Origin: Antarctobacter heliothermus
Lineage (GTDB): Bacteria > Pseudomonadota > Alphaproteobacteria > Rhodobacterales > Rhodobacteraceae
Length of the DNA stretch: 64,000 bases
Direction of reading: 5' to 3'
NCBI RefSeq assembly: GCF_002237555.1
Contig: NZ_CP022540.1
Location: 1,620,501-1,684,500 of the forward strand
Made by a program: the position numbers and the translations under genes. Shown here piece by piece: positions 18,202 to 25,932 of the stretch; position 1 is the first letter of the stretch; every line of letters begins with the position of its first letter. A model generated the notes under the pieces. That model saw only the letters and a program-made list of their open reading frames with translations, ran no database searches and was not told the DNA's origin.

Positions 18202-19341
18202 TTACATCGGTGGCGGGGGCGGTGGCATCACGGTGAAGAGTTGCGCCAGTTCCGTCACCTCTCCGGCACGTTTCCAGCCGTCCTGACCAGGGGTCCAGAC
18301 GTGGGTTTCGCGGGTCAGTTCCTTGCTGGCGACCATCTTGCCCAGATCCGCCTTGGAGAACGGACCGGTGGTTTGTCCGTTCACGGCCATGTGCCAGACA
18401 TGTTCGACCGGCGGCGGCGGTGGGGCCATTGGCGCGGCTTGCGGTTGCTGTGCCTGTGACGCGGCAGCCTGTTGTGGTGCAGCACCCCACGGGCCGCCCT
18501 GCGCGCCCATGGCATTGGCCATCTGCATGCCCATCCCGGCACCAAAGCCCATGCCCATGGATTGATCCATCGCACCGCCCTGACCCATCGCCTCGGCGGC
18601 TTTCCACTTCATGTGGTCGTCGAGGTTGCCCGCCAGACCGCGGCTGGTGCGGGCGTCCAGCGCCTTTTCCACCGCTTCGGGCAGCGAGATGTTTTCGATA
18701 TACAGTTCGGCCAGTTCCAGACCGTACTGGTGGATCACCGGGTCGATCGCCTTGCGGATCAGTTCAGACACTTCGCCGGTATTGGCTGCCATGTCGAGCA
18801 CGGGGATGCCGCTGCGGGAGATGTCCTTGGAAAATTCCTGCACGATGATGTTGCGGATCTGAAAGCTGATCTCATCCATGGTGAATTCGCCGTCGGTGCC
18901 GACGATTTCGGACATGAAGACCGCCGGATCGGCGACTTTGATCGCATAGGTGCCAAAGGCGCGGATGCGGGTCGGCCCGAATTCCGGGTCGCGCAGCATG
19001 ATGGGGTTTTTCGTCCCCCACTTCAGATTGGTAAAGCGGTTGGTGTTGACGAAATAGATCTCTGACTTGAAGGGGCTTTGGAACGCGTGGTCCCAGTGCT
19101 GCAACGAGGTCATGATCGGCATGTTATTGGTCTCTAGCATGTAGAGACCGGGGGTGAAGACATCCGCAAGCTGGCCTTCGTGGATAAAGACGGCGGCCTG
19201 CCCTTCGCGGACTGTCAGCTTGGCGCCGTACTTGATTTCATGGCCTTCGCGTTCAAAGCGCCAGACCATCGTGTCGCGGGTGTCGTCCGTCCAGTGAATG
19301 ACGTCGATGAACTGGCCCGATAGAAAATCCCAGATGCCCAT
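18202..19341 (-). CDS. SPFH/band-7 protein with C-terminal GYF-like domain (YdjI-like)
   Basis: 379 residues; ATG behind GGAGG. Residues 1-250 are an SPFH (stomatin/flotillin-like) domain of the YdjI type (IDVIHW, TVREGQAAVFIHEGQLADVFTPG, and the NTNRFTNLKWGT segment). A low-complexity Gly/Met/Gln/Ala/Pro linker follows (about 255-320), then a GYF_2-like module (about 322-370) with HVWHMAVNGQTTGPFSKADL, and a final poly-Pro tail. Such proteins oligomerise at the membrane; in B. subtilis the YdjI homologue helps recruit PspA. Older annotation calls them virion core or phage replication proteins without good reason. It lies downstream of the DUF2927-telA-xpaC genes on the same strand. Confidence 0.85.
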   Translation of the reverse strand: MGIWDFLSGQFIDVIHWTDDTRDTMVWRFEREGHEIKYGAKLTVREGQAAVFIHEGQLADVFTPGLYMLETNNMPIMTSLQHWDHAFQSPFKSEIYFVNTNRFTNLKWGTKNPIMLRDPEFGPTRIRAFGTYAIKVADPAVFMSEIVGTDGEFTMDEISFQIRNIIVQEFSKDISRSGIPVLDMAANTGEVSELIRKAIDPVIHQYGLELAELYIENISLPEAVEKALDARTSRGLAGNLDDHMKWKAAEAMGQGGAMDQSMGMGFGAGMGMQMANAMGAQGGPWGAAPQQAAASQAQQPQAAPMAPPPPPVEHVWHMAVNGQTTGPFSKADLGKMVASKELTRETHVWTPGQDGWKRAGEVTELAQLFTVMPPPPPPM

Positions 19342-19480
19342 GGTGCGGCCTCCAATCGTTAGCTTTAATCGTCGTGGGTGCGATGCTGCGCACAGGGTAC
19401 GCGATCGACAGAATAGCGGAAGCCCCCGCGCAAGGTCACGGGGAAATCAGGGGGAAATGGCGTGTCGCCTGTCGGTGGGC

Positions 19481-20461
19481 CTAGCTGGGTCCGCTGGTCC
19501 CCATCAGGTCCGCCGCTTTTTGCTGCACGATTGGCATGGCCTCTTCCGCGCGCATCCCCGGTTTCAGGCGCGGATCGTAGAGGATCTTGAGCAGCAGTTC
19601 GTCGTGGGTTGTCAGCAGCGCGAATTCATCGTCGTCGTTAAAGATCGACGGACGGGCGCGCGGGCTGTCGTTGCCAAGGCCCATGCCCTGGGCGAGTTCC
19701 TCATGGATGCAGGAGCGGCGCAGCAGCGGCGGGTGTTCCGAGCGGATGATGGCGATGGCGGTGCCATAGTCATAGCCACCGGGACTGCGCGAAAAGGCGA
19801 CGACGACGCAATGGATGCCGCGCGGCAGGTTGTTGAAGATGCGCAGGGCGTTGGGGTTCACGTCGGGCACGATCTGGCGGATGCGCGGGGCGATCTGGTC
19901 AGCGTCGTCCTCTGACATGAACAGGACGTGATAGTTGGGGTTGCTGTCAACCATCGAGATCGGGTGCCCGGTGATGCGCGACAGGCGGGCGGCATAACTA
20001 GCCACCGCCGCTTTGGACGAGGCGATCTGTTCCTTGGGGACATGGGCGCCGAATTCGGTCGTCATGCGGACCGGGATCGTCCATTTCTTGATCGCGCTGG
20101 GGGCCCCGGAGGAGGGGCGCAGGCCCGCGCCGCGTTCATATTCCTCTTCGAGCGCGATGGCGGCAAAATTGCGCACCAGCATCGTGTCGGTAAAGGCGGT
20201 GTCCGGTCCGCCACCATCGGTGCGCAACAGGCCGCGCGCGACCAGATCGTTCTGGACGCGTCCGTAATACTGCGACAGCGCCTTGCTGGCGGGGGACGCC
20301 TCTGGCGTAGGGGCGGTTGCGGCGGGCGCGGCCCCGGGGGGACGCGCCTCTGGTGTGACCGAAGTCTTGCGCGGCGCAAGATCAGATCCGACGCACCCTG
20401 ACAAGGTCAGGGCCGCCGCCAATGCAAACGCCGATGCCAGGCCGCCCCGCACCCTGCTCAC
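19481..20461 (-). CDS. DUF2927 family lipoprotein
   Basis: 326 residues from GTG 20461, chosen because it gives a lipoprotein signal with lipobox LSGC (Cys23). The longer open frame to 20656 overlaps telA. A Pro/Ala-rich linker follows the lipidated Cys, then the DUF2927 domain with CIHEELAQGMGLGND, SIFNDDDEFALLT and ILYDPRLKPGM. The HEELAQ stretch resembles a zincin HExxH helix with the second His replaced, so a metalloprotease ancestry is possible but unproven. It sits one base after telA on the same strand and is probably translated from the same message, placing a lipoprotein next to the TelA/XpaC membrane proteins. Confidence 0.8.
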   Translation of the reverse strand: MSRVRGGLASAFALAAALTLSGCVGSDLAPRKTSVTPEARPPGAAPAATAPTPEASPASKALSQYYGRVQNDLVARGLLRTDGGGPDTAFTDTMLVRNFAAIALEEEYERGAGLRPSSGAPSAIKKWTIPVRMTTEFGAHVPKEQIASSKAAVASYAARLSRITGHPISMVDSNPNYHVLFMSEDDADQIAPRIRQIVPDVNPNALRIFNNLPRGIHCVVVAFSRSPGGYDYGTAIAIIRSEHPPLLRRSCIHEELAQGMGLGNDSPRARPSIFNDDDEFALLTTHDELLLKILYDPRLKPGMRAEEAMPIVQQKAADLMGTSGPS

Positions 20462-20462
20462 C

Positions 20463-21644
20463 TCAGGACGGAACCGCGCCGGCACCCTGACGGCGCGACT
20501 TGGCCGAGGCCAGCGTGTCGCGCAGTTCGGATTCCATCCGCTGCAGCTCTTCTTCGGCCTTGGCGCGGCGCGCCTTGCCCTCATCCGCGATTTGCAGGCT
20601 GTCCTCGATGGTGGCAACCAGATCGGCGTTGGCCTGCTTGACCGCCTCGATGTCAAAGACGCCGCGTTCCATTTCTTCGCGGATCATCTTGTTGCTTTCG
20701 CGCAGATTGGCGGCGTTCGAGGTCAGCAACTCGTTGGTGAGGTCGTTGGCATCGCGCACGGCGGCGGCGGCCTGTTTCGACCGCTGGATGGTCAGCGCCT
20801 GCGCCAATTGGGTTTCCCACAGCGGCACGGTGTTCACGAGGGTCGAGTTGATCTTGGTCACCAGCGACTTGTCGTTTTCCTGCACAAGGCGGATCGATGG
20901 CAGCGACTGCATGGTGACCTGACGGGTCAGTTTCAGATCGTGCACCCGGCGTTCCAGATCATCGCGCGAGGCGCGCAGATCGCGCAGTTCCTGCGCCACC
21001 ATGACCTGATCGTTTTCCGGTGCGGCCTGAACAGCGGCCTCCTTGGCGGGGATCTCTTGGGTGTCCAGCTCTTCGAGCTTGGCCTCACCGGCGGAGATAT
21101 AGAGCGCCAGTTCATCGTAGAACTGCAGCGTCTTTTCATAGAGCAGGTCCAGCGACTTGATGTCTTTCAGCAGGACATGTTCGTGCTTGAGAAGGTCATC
21201 GGTGACCTTGTCGATCTGGCTTTGGACTGTCTCAAAGCGCGCGGTGAACTTGGCGAAAGGCGCGGCGCGGCCCAGCAGCTTTTCCCACCAGCTGCGCTCG
21301 CGGCGCACGTCCAGTTCAGAGATGGAGAAGCCGCGAATGGTGGTGACGATGCCGCGCAGGCTGTCGCCCGCCGGGCCTACGTCCTTGTTGCGGACGTCCG
21401 CCAGCATCGCTTGGCTGATTTCCTGCAATTCGGACTGGGCGGCGGAACCGAACGAGACAATCGAATTGGTGTCGCCCATGTCGAGCTCTTCCATCCGGCT
21501 GCGGATCTCGGCGCTCACTTCGGCGGGCGCGTCCTTGAGCGGTACGACGGCATTGGCTTCGGCCGGGTCAGGCAGCACGACAGCGTTGACTTCATCGACC
21601 AAGGCAACGGCTTTTTCGGCTTCCTGGCGAGTGTTTTCAGACAT
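20463..21644 (-). CDS. telA: TelA-family protein (toxic anion resistance / YaaN-like)
   Basis: 393 residues; ATG behind GAGGAAG. Mostly helical and charged, with conserved family stretches: EIRSRMEELDMGDTNSIVSF, RGFSISELDVRRERSWWEKL, and a long helical core ending in repeated Arg/Glu. TelA proteins have been linked to tellurite, nisin and general envelope stress; the mechanism is unknown. In Bacillus the homologue YaaN is next to XpaC, as here. It lies between xpaC (21-base gap) and the DUF2927 lipoprotein gene. Confidence 0.9.
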   Translation of the reverse strand: MSENTRQEAEKAVALVDEVNAVVLPDPAEANAVVPLKDAPAEVSAEIRSRMEELDMGDTNSIVSFGSAAQSELQEISQAMLADVRNKDVGPAGDSLRGIVTTIRGFSISELDVRRERSWWEKLLGRAAPFAKFTARFETVQSQIDKVTDDLLKHEHVLLKDIKSLDLLYEKTLQFYDELALYISAGEAKLEELDTQEIPAKEAAVQAAPENDQVMVAQELRDLRASRDDLERRVHDLKLTRQVTMQSLPSIRLVQENDKSLVTKINSTLVNTVPLWETQLAQALTIQRSKQAAAAVRDANDLTNELLTSNAANLRESNKMIREEMERGVFDIEAVKQANADLVATIEDSLQIADEGKARRAKAEEELQRMESELRDTLASAKSRRQGAGAVPS

Positions 21645-21665
21645 GGGCTTCCTCGTTCACTAAAA

Positions 21666-22568
21666 TCATCTACGATCGAGATGGACGCCTTCGCGCTGAA
21701 GGCGGTCGCGCAGTACCTCGATTTCTACATTCAGGTCTTCGTTGTTGTCGGCCAAAAGCTTGTCGGTCTTCTTGTCGAAACTTTCTTCAAGATCGGTCAG
21801 CAACATCATGTAATCGCTGCGCGCGGCGCGGTCGTTGGAGCGAGCAAAGACATCCGCGAACTTCACCGTCGCGTCGCGGGCCCCCATCAGGTAGACGCTG
21901 AGGAACTTCTTGGCACCGGTCAGGTCACGCGGGTCTTCCTCGACCGTGCGGATCATTTCGCGGACCTTGGTGACAAACCGTTCCACGCGCGCCTCGACCT
22001 GACGGTCTCCGGCGCGTTTGACGGCATCGGTCATGGCCGAAAGATAGCTTTCGGCCTCATTGACGACGCGGGCCACACGGTCCTGGGTGAAGGTGTCGAT
22101 GCCCTCCATCCCCTTGTCCTTCAACGGGTCGATGCCGAACGCGCCCAGATGCAATGCGCCCGCTGCGCCGCCAAAGATCAGCGGTGCGATCAGCCCCGGT
22201 TCGGACCGCCAAGCGGCCAGACCGGCCCCGATGCCGCAGAGAATGGCGGCGAATATCTTGCGCGGGATCGCCGGGCGGCGCGCCACCTTGCGGTCAAGGA
22301 ATGCGGCCTCGGCCAGCAGGCCGTCGCGCAACAGCCATGCGCCCAGAACCAGCGCGGCAGCACCCGCAAGGCCCACGGCCATACCGACGGCACCGTCATT
22401 GATTGACAGGATGGCAAGGATCACACCCGGGATGAACAACACGTTGGAGCGCGCGCCAGCCGGGGCCACGCGGGCCCGGTGATAGGCAGGGCGTTCGTCG
22501 CGGGGCCGGTCATCCGGTCCGCCTGACGCGCCATCGGGGCTATGTTTTCCGCCAAATCGTTGAGCCAT
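21666..22568 (-). CDS. xpaC: XpaC-like membrane protein
   Basis: 300 residues; ATG four bases after the stop of the 29-codon gene and behind a G-run inside it, so translation is probably coupled. After a polar N-terminus (1-40) there are about four membrane segments (about 42-140) containing IPRKIFAAILCG and FGIDPLKDKG, then a cytoplasmic helical domain (about 150-300) rich in Arg/Asp with RFVTKVREMIRTVEEDP. This is the build of the 'XpaC / 5-bromo-4-chloroindolyl phosphate hydrolysis' family. That name comes from a screening phenotype, not a shown enzyme activity. It is co-directional with telA. Confidence 0.85.
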   Translation of the reverse strand: MAQRFGGKHSPDGASGGPDDRPRDERPAYHRARVAPAGARSNVLFIPGVILAILSINDGAVGMAVGLAGAAALVLGAWLLRDGLLAEAAFLDRKVARRPAIPRKIFAAILCGIGAGLAAWRSEPGLIAPLIFGGAAGALHLGAFGIDPLKDKGMEGIDTFTQDRVARVVNEAESYLSAMTDAVKRAGDRQVEARVERFVTKVREMIRTVEEDPRDLTGAKKFLSVYLMGARDATVKFADVFARSNDRAARSDYMMLLTDLEESFDKKTDKLLADNNEDLNVEIEVLRDRLQREGVHLDRR

Positions 22569-22572
22569 GACG

Positions 22573-22662
22573 TCAGAGCCCCCCGAGCCAGCCGGTTGCC
22601 ACTCCGAAAAGCAGCACGATCAGCAAGACATAGCTCACCTTCTGCAAGGCGTTTCCCGACAT
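22573..22662 (-). CDS. 29-residue putative membrane peptide upstream of xpaC
   Basis: Short frame, ATG at 22662 behind GGGGAG (four-base spacing). It translates to an N-terminal polar stretch (MSGNALQKVSY), one hydrophobic helix of about 13 residues (VLLIVLLFGVATG) and a WLGGL end. The stop is four bases before the xpaC start and in the same direction. Ribosome-binding site, membrane character and tight coupling argue for a real gene; there is no homologue I can name. Confidence 0.5.
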   Translation of the reverse strand: MSGNALQKVSYVLLIVLLFGVATGWLGGL

Positions 22663-22759
22663 CAGACTCCCCGTTTTCCGGCGCTCTGCCGCGCCTTTTC
22701 ACCGCAGAACTTAAGGGCAAAATGCTGCACTTGCTAGGGGGAAGTCCGGGGCGATACGC

Positions 22760-23608
22760 TCAGGCGGCGGATTCTCGGGGCATCCGGTCAATTAGCTGAT
22801 CTGCCTGCCGTTCAAAGGCGTCGCGCGCACCGCGAATGCCGCTGTGAACGGCGAATGCCTCAAAGCTCTCGGTCATGACGTCCAGCTTGGCCAGATAGCG
22901 GCGGCGCGCAAAAGCCTGACCGGGTGTGTTCCATGCGGCTTCGAGGCGGTTCACTTCGTGGTCGAGCAATGTGATGACCTTGTTCACCGGGCGGGTGAGG
23001 CGGGCGGATTTTGCCGGATCGCCGGTACTGCGTCGCATCGGGCGCAGGACAAGATGGCGCGCGGTTTGGGTTCTTTTGGTCAGTTCGACATCTTCAAGCG
23101 CGGCAACCCGATCCGCCAGCGAGGCCAGCGCCAGTTCGGCTATATCCACCGCCGCCACCTGACGCGCCCGTTCCGAGCCCTTGTTGCGCATCGGGTCCAG
23201 TCCGAAGGCGGCAATGCTGAGACCGCAGGCAACCATCCCAGCCAGCGCGGGCATCCACAGGCTGTCGTATTTGAACCCGGCCAGAACCAGAACCACGCAC
23301 CCGACCATGACAGAGCCGATCAGTTTGCGCGGAATCCGGGGGGCTTGGGCCACTTCGGCACGCTCATATTCGTGGTGCAATTGCTGCCCTACGGAAATCA
23401 GGCGCAGGGCCAGCGACAGCATCCAGATCAGCGCAATGGCCGTGGCGATGCCGGCAAAGGATTCCTGAAAAACCCAGAGCAGCAGGGGAAAGGCGGCAAG
23501 AAACAGAAAATTCAGCCCCGAGTCGAGCTGCGCCCGTTCCATCCGGGGCGTGTCCAGTCCGTCGGCGTCCTCTGCCGTGTCGGTTTGGCGGATTTGCTCT
23601 GTTGCCAT
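22760..23608 (-). CDS. Second XpaC-type membrane protein (paralogue)
   Basis: 282 residues. Same plan as the xpaC product: about four membrane segments (about 32-130) with IPRKLIGSVMVGC and FGLDPMRNKG at the equivalent positions, then a helical Arg-rich cytoplasmic domain (about 150-282). The shared IPRK and FG(I/L)DP...KG landmarks indicate an old duplication. It starts 12 bases after the 65-residue gene and is followed by a 97-base gap before the 29-residue gene. Function unknown; probably a partner of TelA. Confidence 0.7.
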   Translation of the reverse strand: MATEQIRQTDTAEDADGLDTPRMERAQLDSGLNFLFLAAFPLLLWVFQESFAGIATAIALIWMLSLALRLISVGQQLHHEYERAEVAQAPRIPRKLIGSVMVGCVVLVLAGFKYDSLWMPALAGMVACGLSIAAFGLDPMRNKGSERARQVAAVDIAELALASLADRVAALEDVELTKRTQTARHLVLRPMRRSTGDPAKSARLTRPVNKVITLLDHEVNRLEAAWNTPGQAFARRRYLAKLDVMTESFEAFAVHSGIRGARDAFERQADQLIDRMPRESAA

Positions 23609-23620
23609 GCGCGTGTCCCC

Positions 23621-23818
23621 TCAGGCGTAGCTCATGATGAAGATCATCAGCCACAGCGCGAAATAGGCCACATGCCGGGTCATTTGCCCGGTCTGGCGGG
23701 CGCGGCGCGCATAGGTTGCCACGGCGTCGAAGGTGTCGACGGCGACCGTGCGCAGGTTCCCCAGCACCAAAAGCGCCGAGGCCGTGAGAATCGCGAGGGC
23801 TATGAATGTTGTCACCAT
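23621..23818 (-). CDS. 65-residue membrane protein upstream of the XpaC paralogue
   Basis: Two hydrophobic helices (about 2-22 and 48-64) joined by a basic loop (ATYARRARQTGQMTRH), so likely a small inner-membrane hairpin protein. It is the first gene of the XpaC/TelA run on this strand. The rluB gene ends about 100 bases upstream in the same direction, so the promoter must be in that gap or in front of rluB. No recognised family. Confidence 0.6.
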   Translation of the reverse strand: MVTTFIALAILTASALLVLGNLRTVAVDTFDAVATYARRARQTGQMTRHVAYFALWLMIFIMSYA

Positions 23819-23922
23819 GACGCCAACATTCGTGCGAAACCGGGCAAAACCGGGGCAATCGGCGGGAAAAAGAAAGAAGAGTTAACGAAGTGTGAAGCTG
23901 ACTGCGATTTTTTTGTGCTGTG

Positions 23923-24762
23923 TCAGCCTTTTTGGGGGGGGCGTCGCCGCCGCTGGACGGTGGGCTTGGCGGCCCGACCGGGTTTGCCGGGTCGTCCCGG
24001 CTTTGCGGCTGTGGCAGTGCCAACAGGTTCGGGGTCCATGCCCAATTGGTCGCGCAGGATCTTGCGGCGGACCTCTTCGACCTCGCCGGGTTTGAGCTGG
24101 CCCAGTTGGAATGGGCCATAAGACGTGCGGATCAGCCGGTTCACGGTCAGGCCGATGTCGATCATGGCGCGGCGAACCTCGCGGTTCTTGCCTTCGCGCA
24201 GGCCGACGGTCAGCCATGCGTTTGCGCCCTGCTGGCGGTCCAGCGTGACCTGCATCGGTTGAAAGCGTTGGCCATCGACCTCGATGCCATTGCGCAGCGG
24301 GGCCAGCACCTCATCGGTTGGGCGGCCGTTGACGCGCACGCGGTATTTGCGCAGCCAGCCGGTCGATGGCAGTTCCAGCTTGCGCTTGATCGCGCCGTCA
24401 TTGGTCAGCAGCAGCAGTCCCTCGGAATTGAGGTCAAGGCGGCCGACGCTCATGACGCGGGGCAGATCCTCGGGCAGGTCGTCATAGATTGTCGGGCGGC
24501 CCTGTTCGTCGCGGGTGGTGGTCACCAGTCCCGTGGGCTTGTGATACAACCACAACCGTGCGGCATCGGGGGCGGCCAGCGGGATGTCGTCGACGGTGAT
24601 CTGGTCGGCGTCGGTGACGTTCAGCGCGGGGCTGTCGATCTTCGTGCCGTTCACGGTGACGCGCCCCTCGGCGATCATGCGTTCGGCCTCGCGTCGGCTG
24701 GCGCGGCCTGCGCGGGCGATGACCTTGGCGATTCGGTCTCCGGGAGGGGTCTTGTTTTCCAT
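23923..24762 (-). CDS. rluB: 23S rRNA pseudouridine synthase, RluB/RsuA type
   Basis: 279 residues from ATG 24762; a longer frame to 24810 would add 16 poor residues. An S4 RNA-binding domain (about 10-60: RIAKVIARAGRASRREAERMI) is followed by the catalytic domain with GRLDLNSEGLLLLTNDG, in which the first Asp is the nucleophile, and EGKNREVRRAM near 205. The tail is basic and Pro/Lys-rich, as common in RluB. It isomerises a uridine in 23S rRNA (U2605 in E. coli). It is divergent from tadA. Confidence 0.9.
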   Translation of the reverse strand: MENKTPPGDRIAKVIARAGRASRREAERMIAEGRVTVNGTKIDSPALNVTDADQITVDDIPLAAPDAARLWLYHKPTGLVTTTRDEQGRPTIYDDLPEDLPRVMSVGRLDLNSEGLLLLTNDGAIKRKLELPSTGWLRKYRVRVNGRPTDEVLAPLRNGIEVDGQRFQPMQVTLDRQQGANAWLTVGLREGKNREVRRAMIDIGLTVNRLIRTSYGPFQLGQLKPGEVEEVRRKILRDQLGMDPEPVGTATAAKPGRPGKPGRAAKPTVQRRRRPPQKG

Positions 24763-24850
24763 CCGCGTCCCATAGCGCGGCGACAGGGGCGGTGGGAAGG
24801 GGGGTTGCAAGCGGCTTTCCCCGGCTGCGCTGTCGCGGTAAGCACCGGAA

Positions 24851-25300
24851 ATGAGCTTTCGCAGTCATATGGAGGCGGCGCTGCAAGAGGCGCGCGCCGC
24901 CGCCGCACGCGGTGAGGTGCCGGTGGGGGCCGTCATTGTTGCGCCTTCTGGCGCGGTGATCGCGCGGGCGGGCAATCGCACGCGCGAGTTGAACGACCCC
25001 ACCGCCCATGCCGAGGTTCTGGCGATCCGCGCGGCCTGTGCCGCTGTGGGGGCGGAACGGCTGCCCGAGCATGATCTGTATGTCACGCTGGAGCCTTGCC
25101 CGATGTGCGCCGCCGCCATTGGTTTTGCGCGCATCCGGCGGCTGTATTATGGCGCGGCGGACCCAAAGTCCGGCGGCGTGGCGCAGGGGGCGCGGGTGTT
25201 TGCCCATCCGCAGTGTCACCATGTCCCCGAGGTCTATGACGGCATTGGCGCAGAGCCGTCAGCGGCGCTGTTGCGTGAATTTTTTGCGGCGCGGAGGTAA
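24851..25300 (+). CDS. tadA: tRNA-specific adenosine deaminase
   Basis: 149 residues. Zinc-dependent deaminase that converts A34 to inosine in tRNA-Arg(ACG). The zinc and catalytic motifs are intact: HAE (His53, Glu55) and PCPMC (Cys83, Cys86). ATG at 24851 fits the family N-terminus. Three bases separate it from the next pseudouridine synthase gene, so the two RNA-modification genes form an operon. Confidence 0.95.
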   Translation: MSFRSHMEAALQEARAAAARGEVPVGAVIVAPSGAVIARAGNRTRELNDPTAHAEVLAIRAACAAVGAERLPEHDLYVTLEPCPMCAAAIGFARIRRLYYGAADPKSGGVAQGARVFAHPQCHHVPEVYDGIGAEPSAALLREFFAARR

Positions 25301-25303
25301 GTC

Positions 25304-25858
25304 ATGGCGCGGGTCATCTTGTTCAACAAACCCTTTGGCGTGCTGTCGCAATTTACCGACAAGGGGACCGAGGGCAGCCCGCGCGCGACCCTGTCCGACT
25401 ATATCGACGTGCCCGGCGTCTATCCGGCGGGGCGGCTGGACCGGGACAGCGAGGGGCTGATGGTCCTGACGGATGACGGCGCGTTGCAGGCGCGGATTTC
25501 GTCGCCCAAGTACAAACGCCCCAAAAGCTATCTGGCGCAGGTCGAGGGCGTGCCGTCAGAGGAGCAACTAGCGCAGTTGCGCAAGGGCGTGACGTTGAAA
25601 GACGGGCCGACGCGCCCGGCCAAGGTCGCGCGGATCGACACGCCTGAACTGTGGGAACGTGACCCGCCCGTGCGGTTCCGCAAGACGGTGCCGGACGCTT
25701 GGCTGCAACTGACCATCACTGAGGGGCGCAACCGGCAGGTGCGTCGCATGTGCGCCCATGTGGGTCTGCCCTGTCTGCGATTGGTGCGTTGGTCGGTCGG
25801 GGATTGGACGCTGGACGGGCTGGAGCCGGGCAAATGGAAGGACGCATTCACCGGCTGA
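25304..25858 (+). CDS. rluE: rRNA large subunit pseudouridine synthase E-like
   Basis: 184 residues, RsuA/RluB/E/F family without an S4 domain: [13 protein letters not shown] at the start, catalytic [19 protein letters not shown] (first Asp is the nucleophile), then [15 protein letters not shown]. The short form matches RluE, which modifies U2457 of 23S rRNA in E. coli. The target here is inferred. It follows tadA with a 3-base gap. Confidence 0.9.
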   Translation: MARVILFNKPFGVLSQFTDKGTEGSPRATLSDYIDVPGVYPAGRLDRDSEGLMVLTDDGALQARISSPKYKRPKSYLAQVEGVPSEEQLAQLRKGVTLKDGPTRPAKVARIDTPELWERDPPVRFRKTVPDAWLQLTITEGRNRQVRRMCAHVGLPCLRLVRWSVGDWTLDGLEPGKWKDAFTG

Positions 25859-25871
25859 AGTCTTCTTAAAG

Positions 25872-25899
25872 TTGAAAAATGCGCCAAATGTGATACCAT
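25872..25899 (+). promoter_or_regulatory. Candidate promoter of the astacin-like protease gene
   Basis: TTGAAA (25872-25877), 16-base spacer, TACCAT (25894-25899), in a short AT-rich gap 34 bases before the ATG. By eye only. Confidence 0.3.
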
Positions 25900-25932
25900 A
25901 GCGGTGCATTTTCAGCATTTAGGAGATTTCTC

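Noticed and set aside
14881..19341. Phage origin for the zinc-ribbon and SPFH genes (names such as virion core or phage replication protein circulate)
   Set aside because: No phage structural, integrase or lysis genes are near, and both families are chromosomal membrane-associated proteins.
20283..22406. A 707-codon open frame on the plus strand
   Set aside because: It is fully antisense to DUF2927, telA and xpaC, which have ribosome-binding sites and family motifs. Long antisense frames are expected in high-GC DNA.
22844..24121. A 425-codon plus-strand frame
   Set aside because: Antisense to the XpaC paralogue, the 65-residue gene and rluB; no start signal and biased composition.
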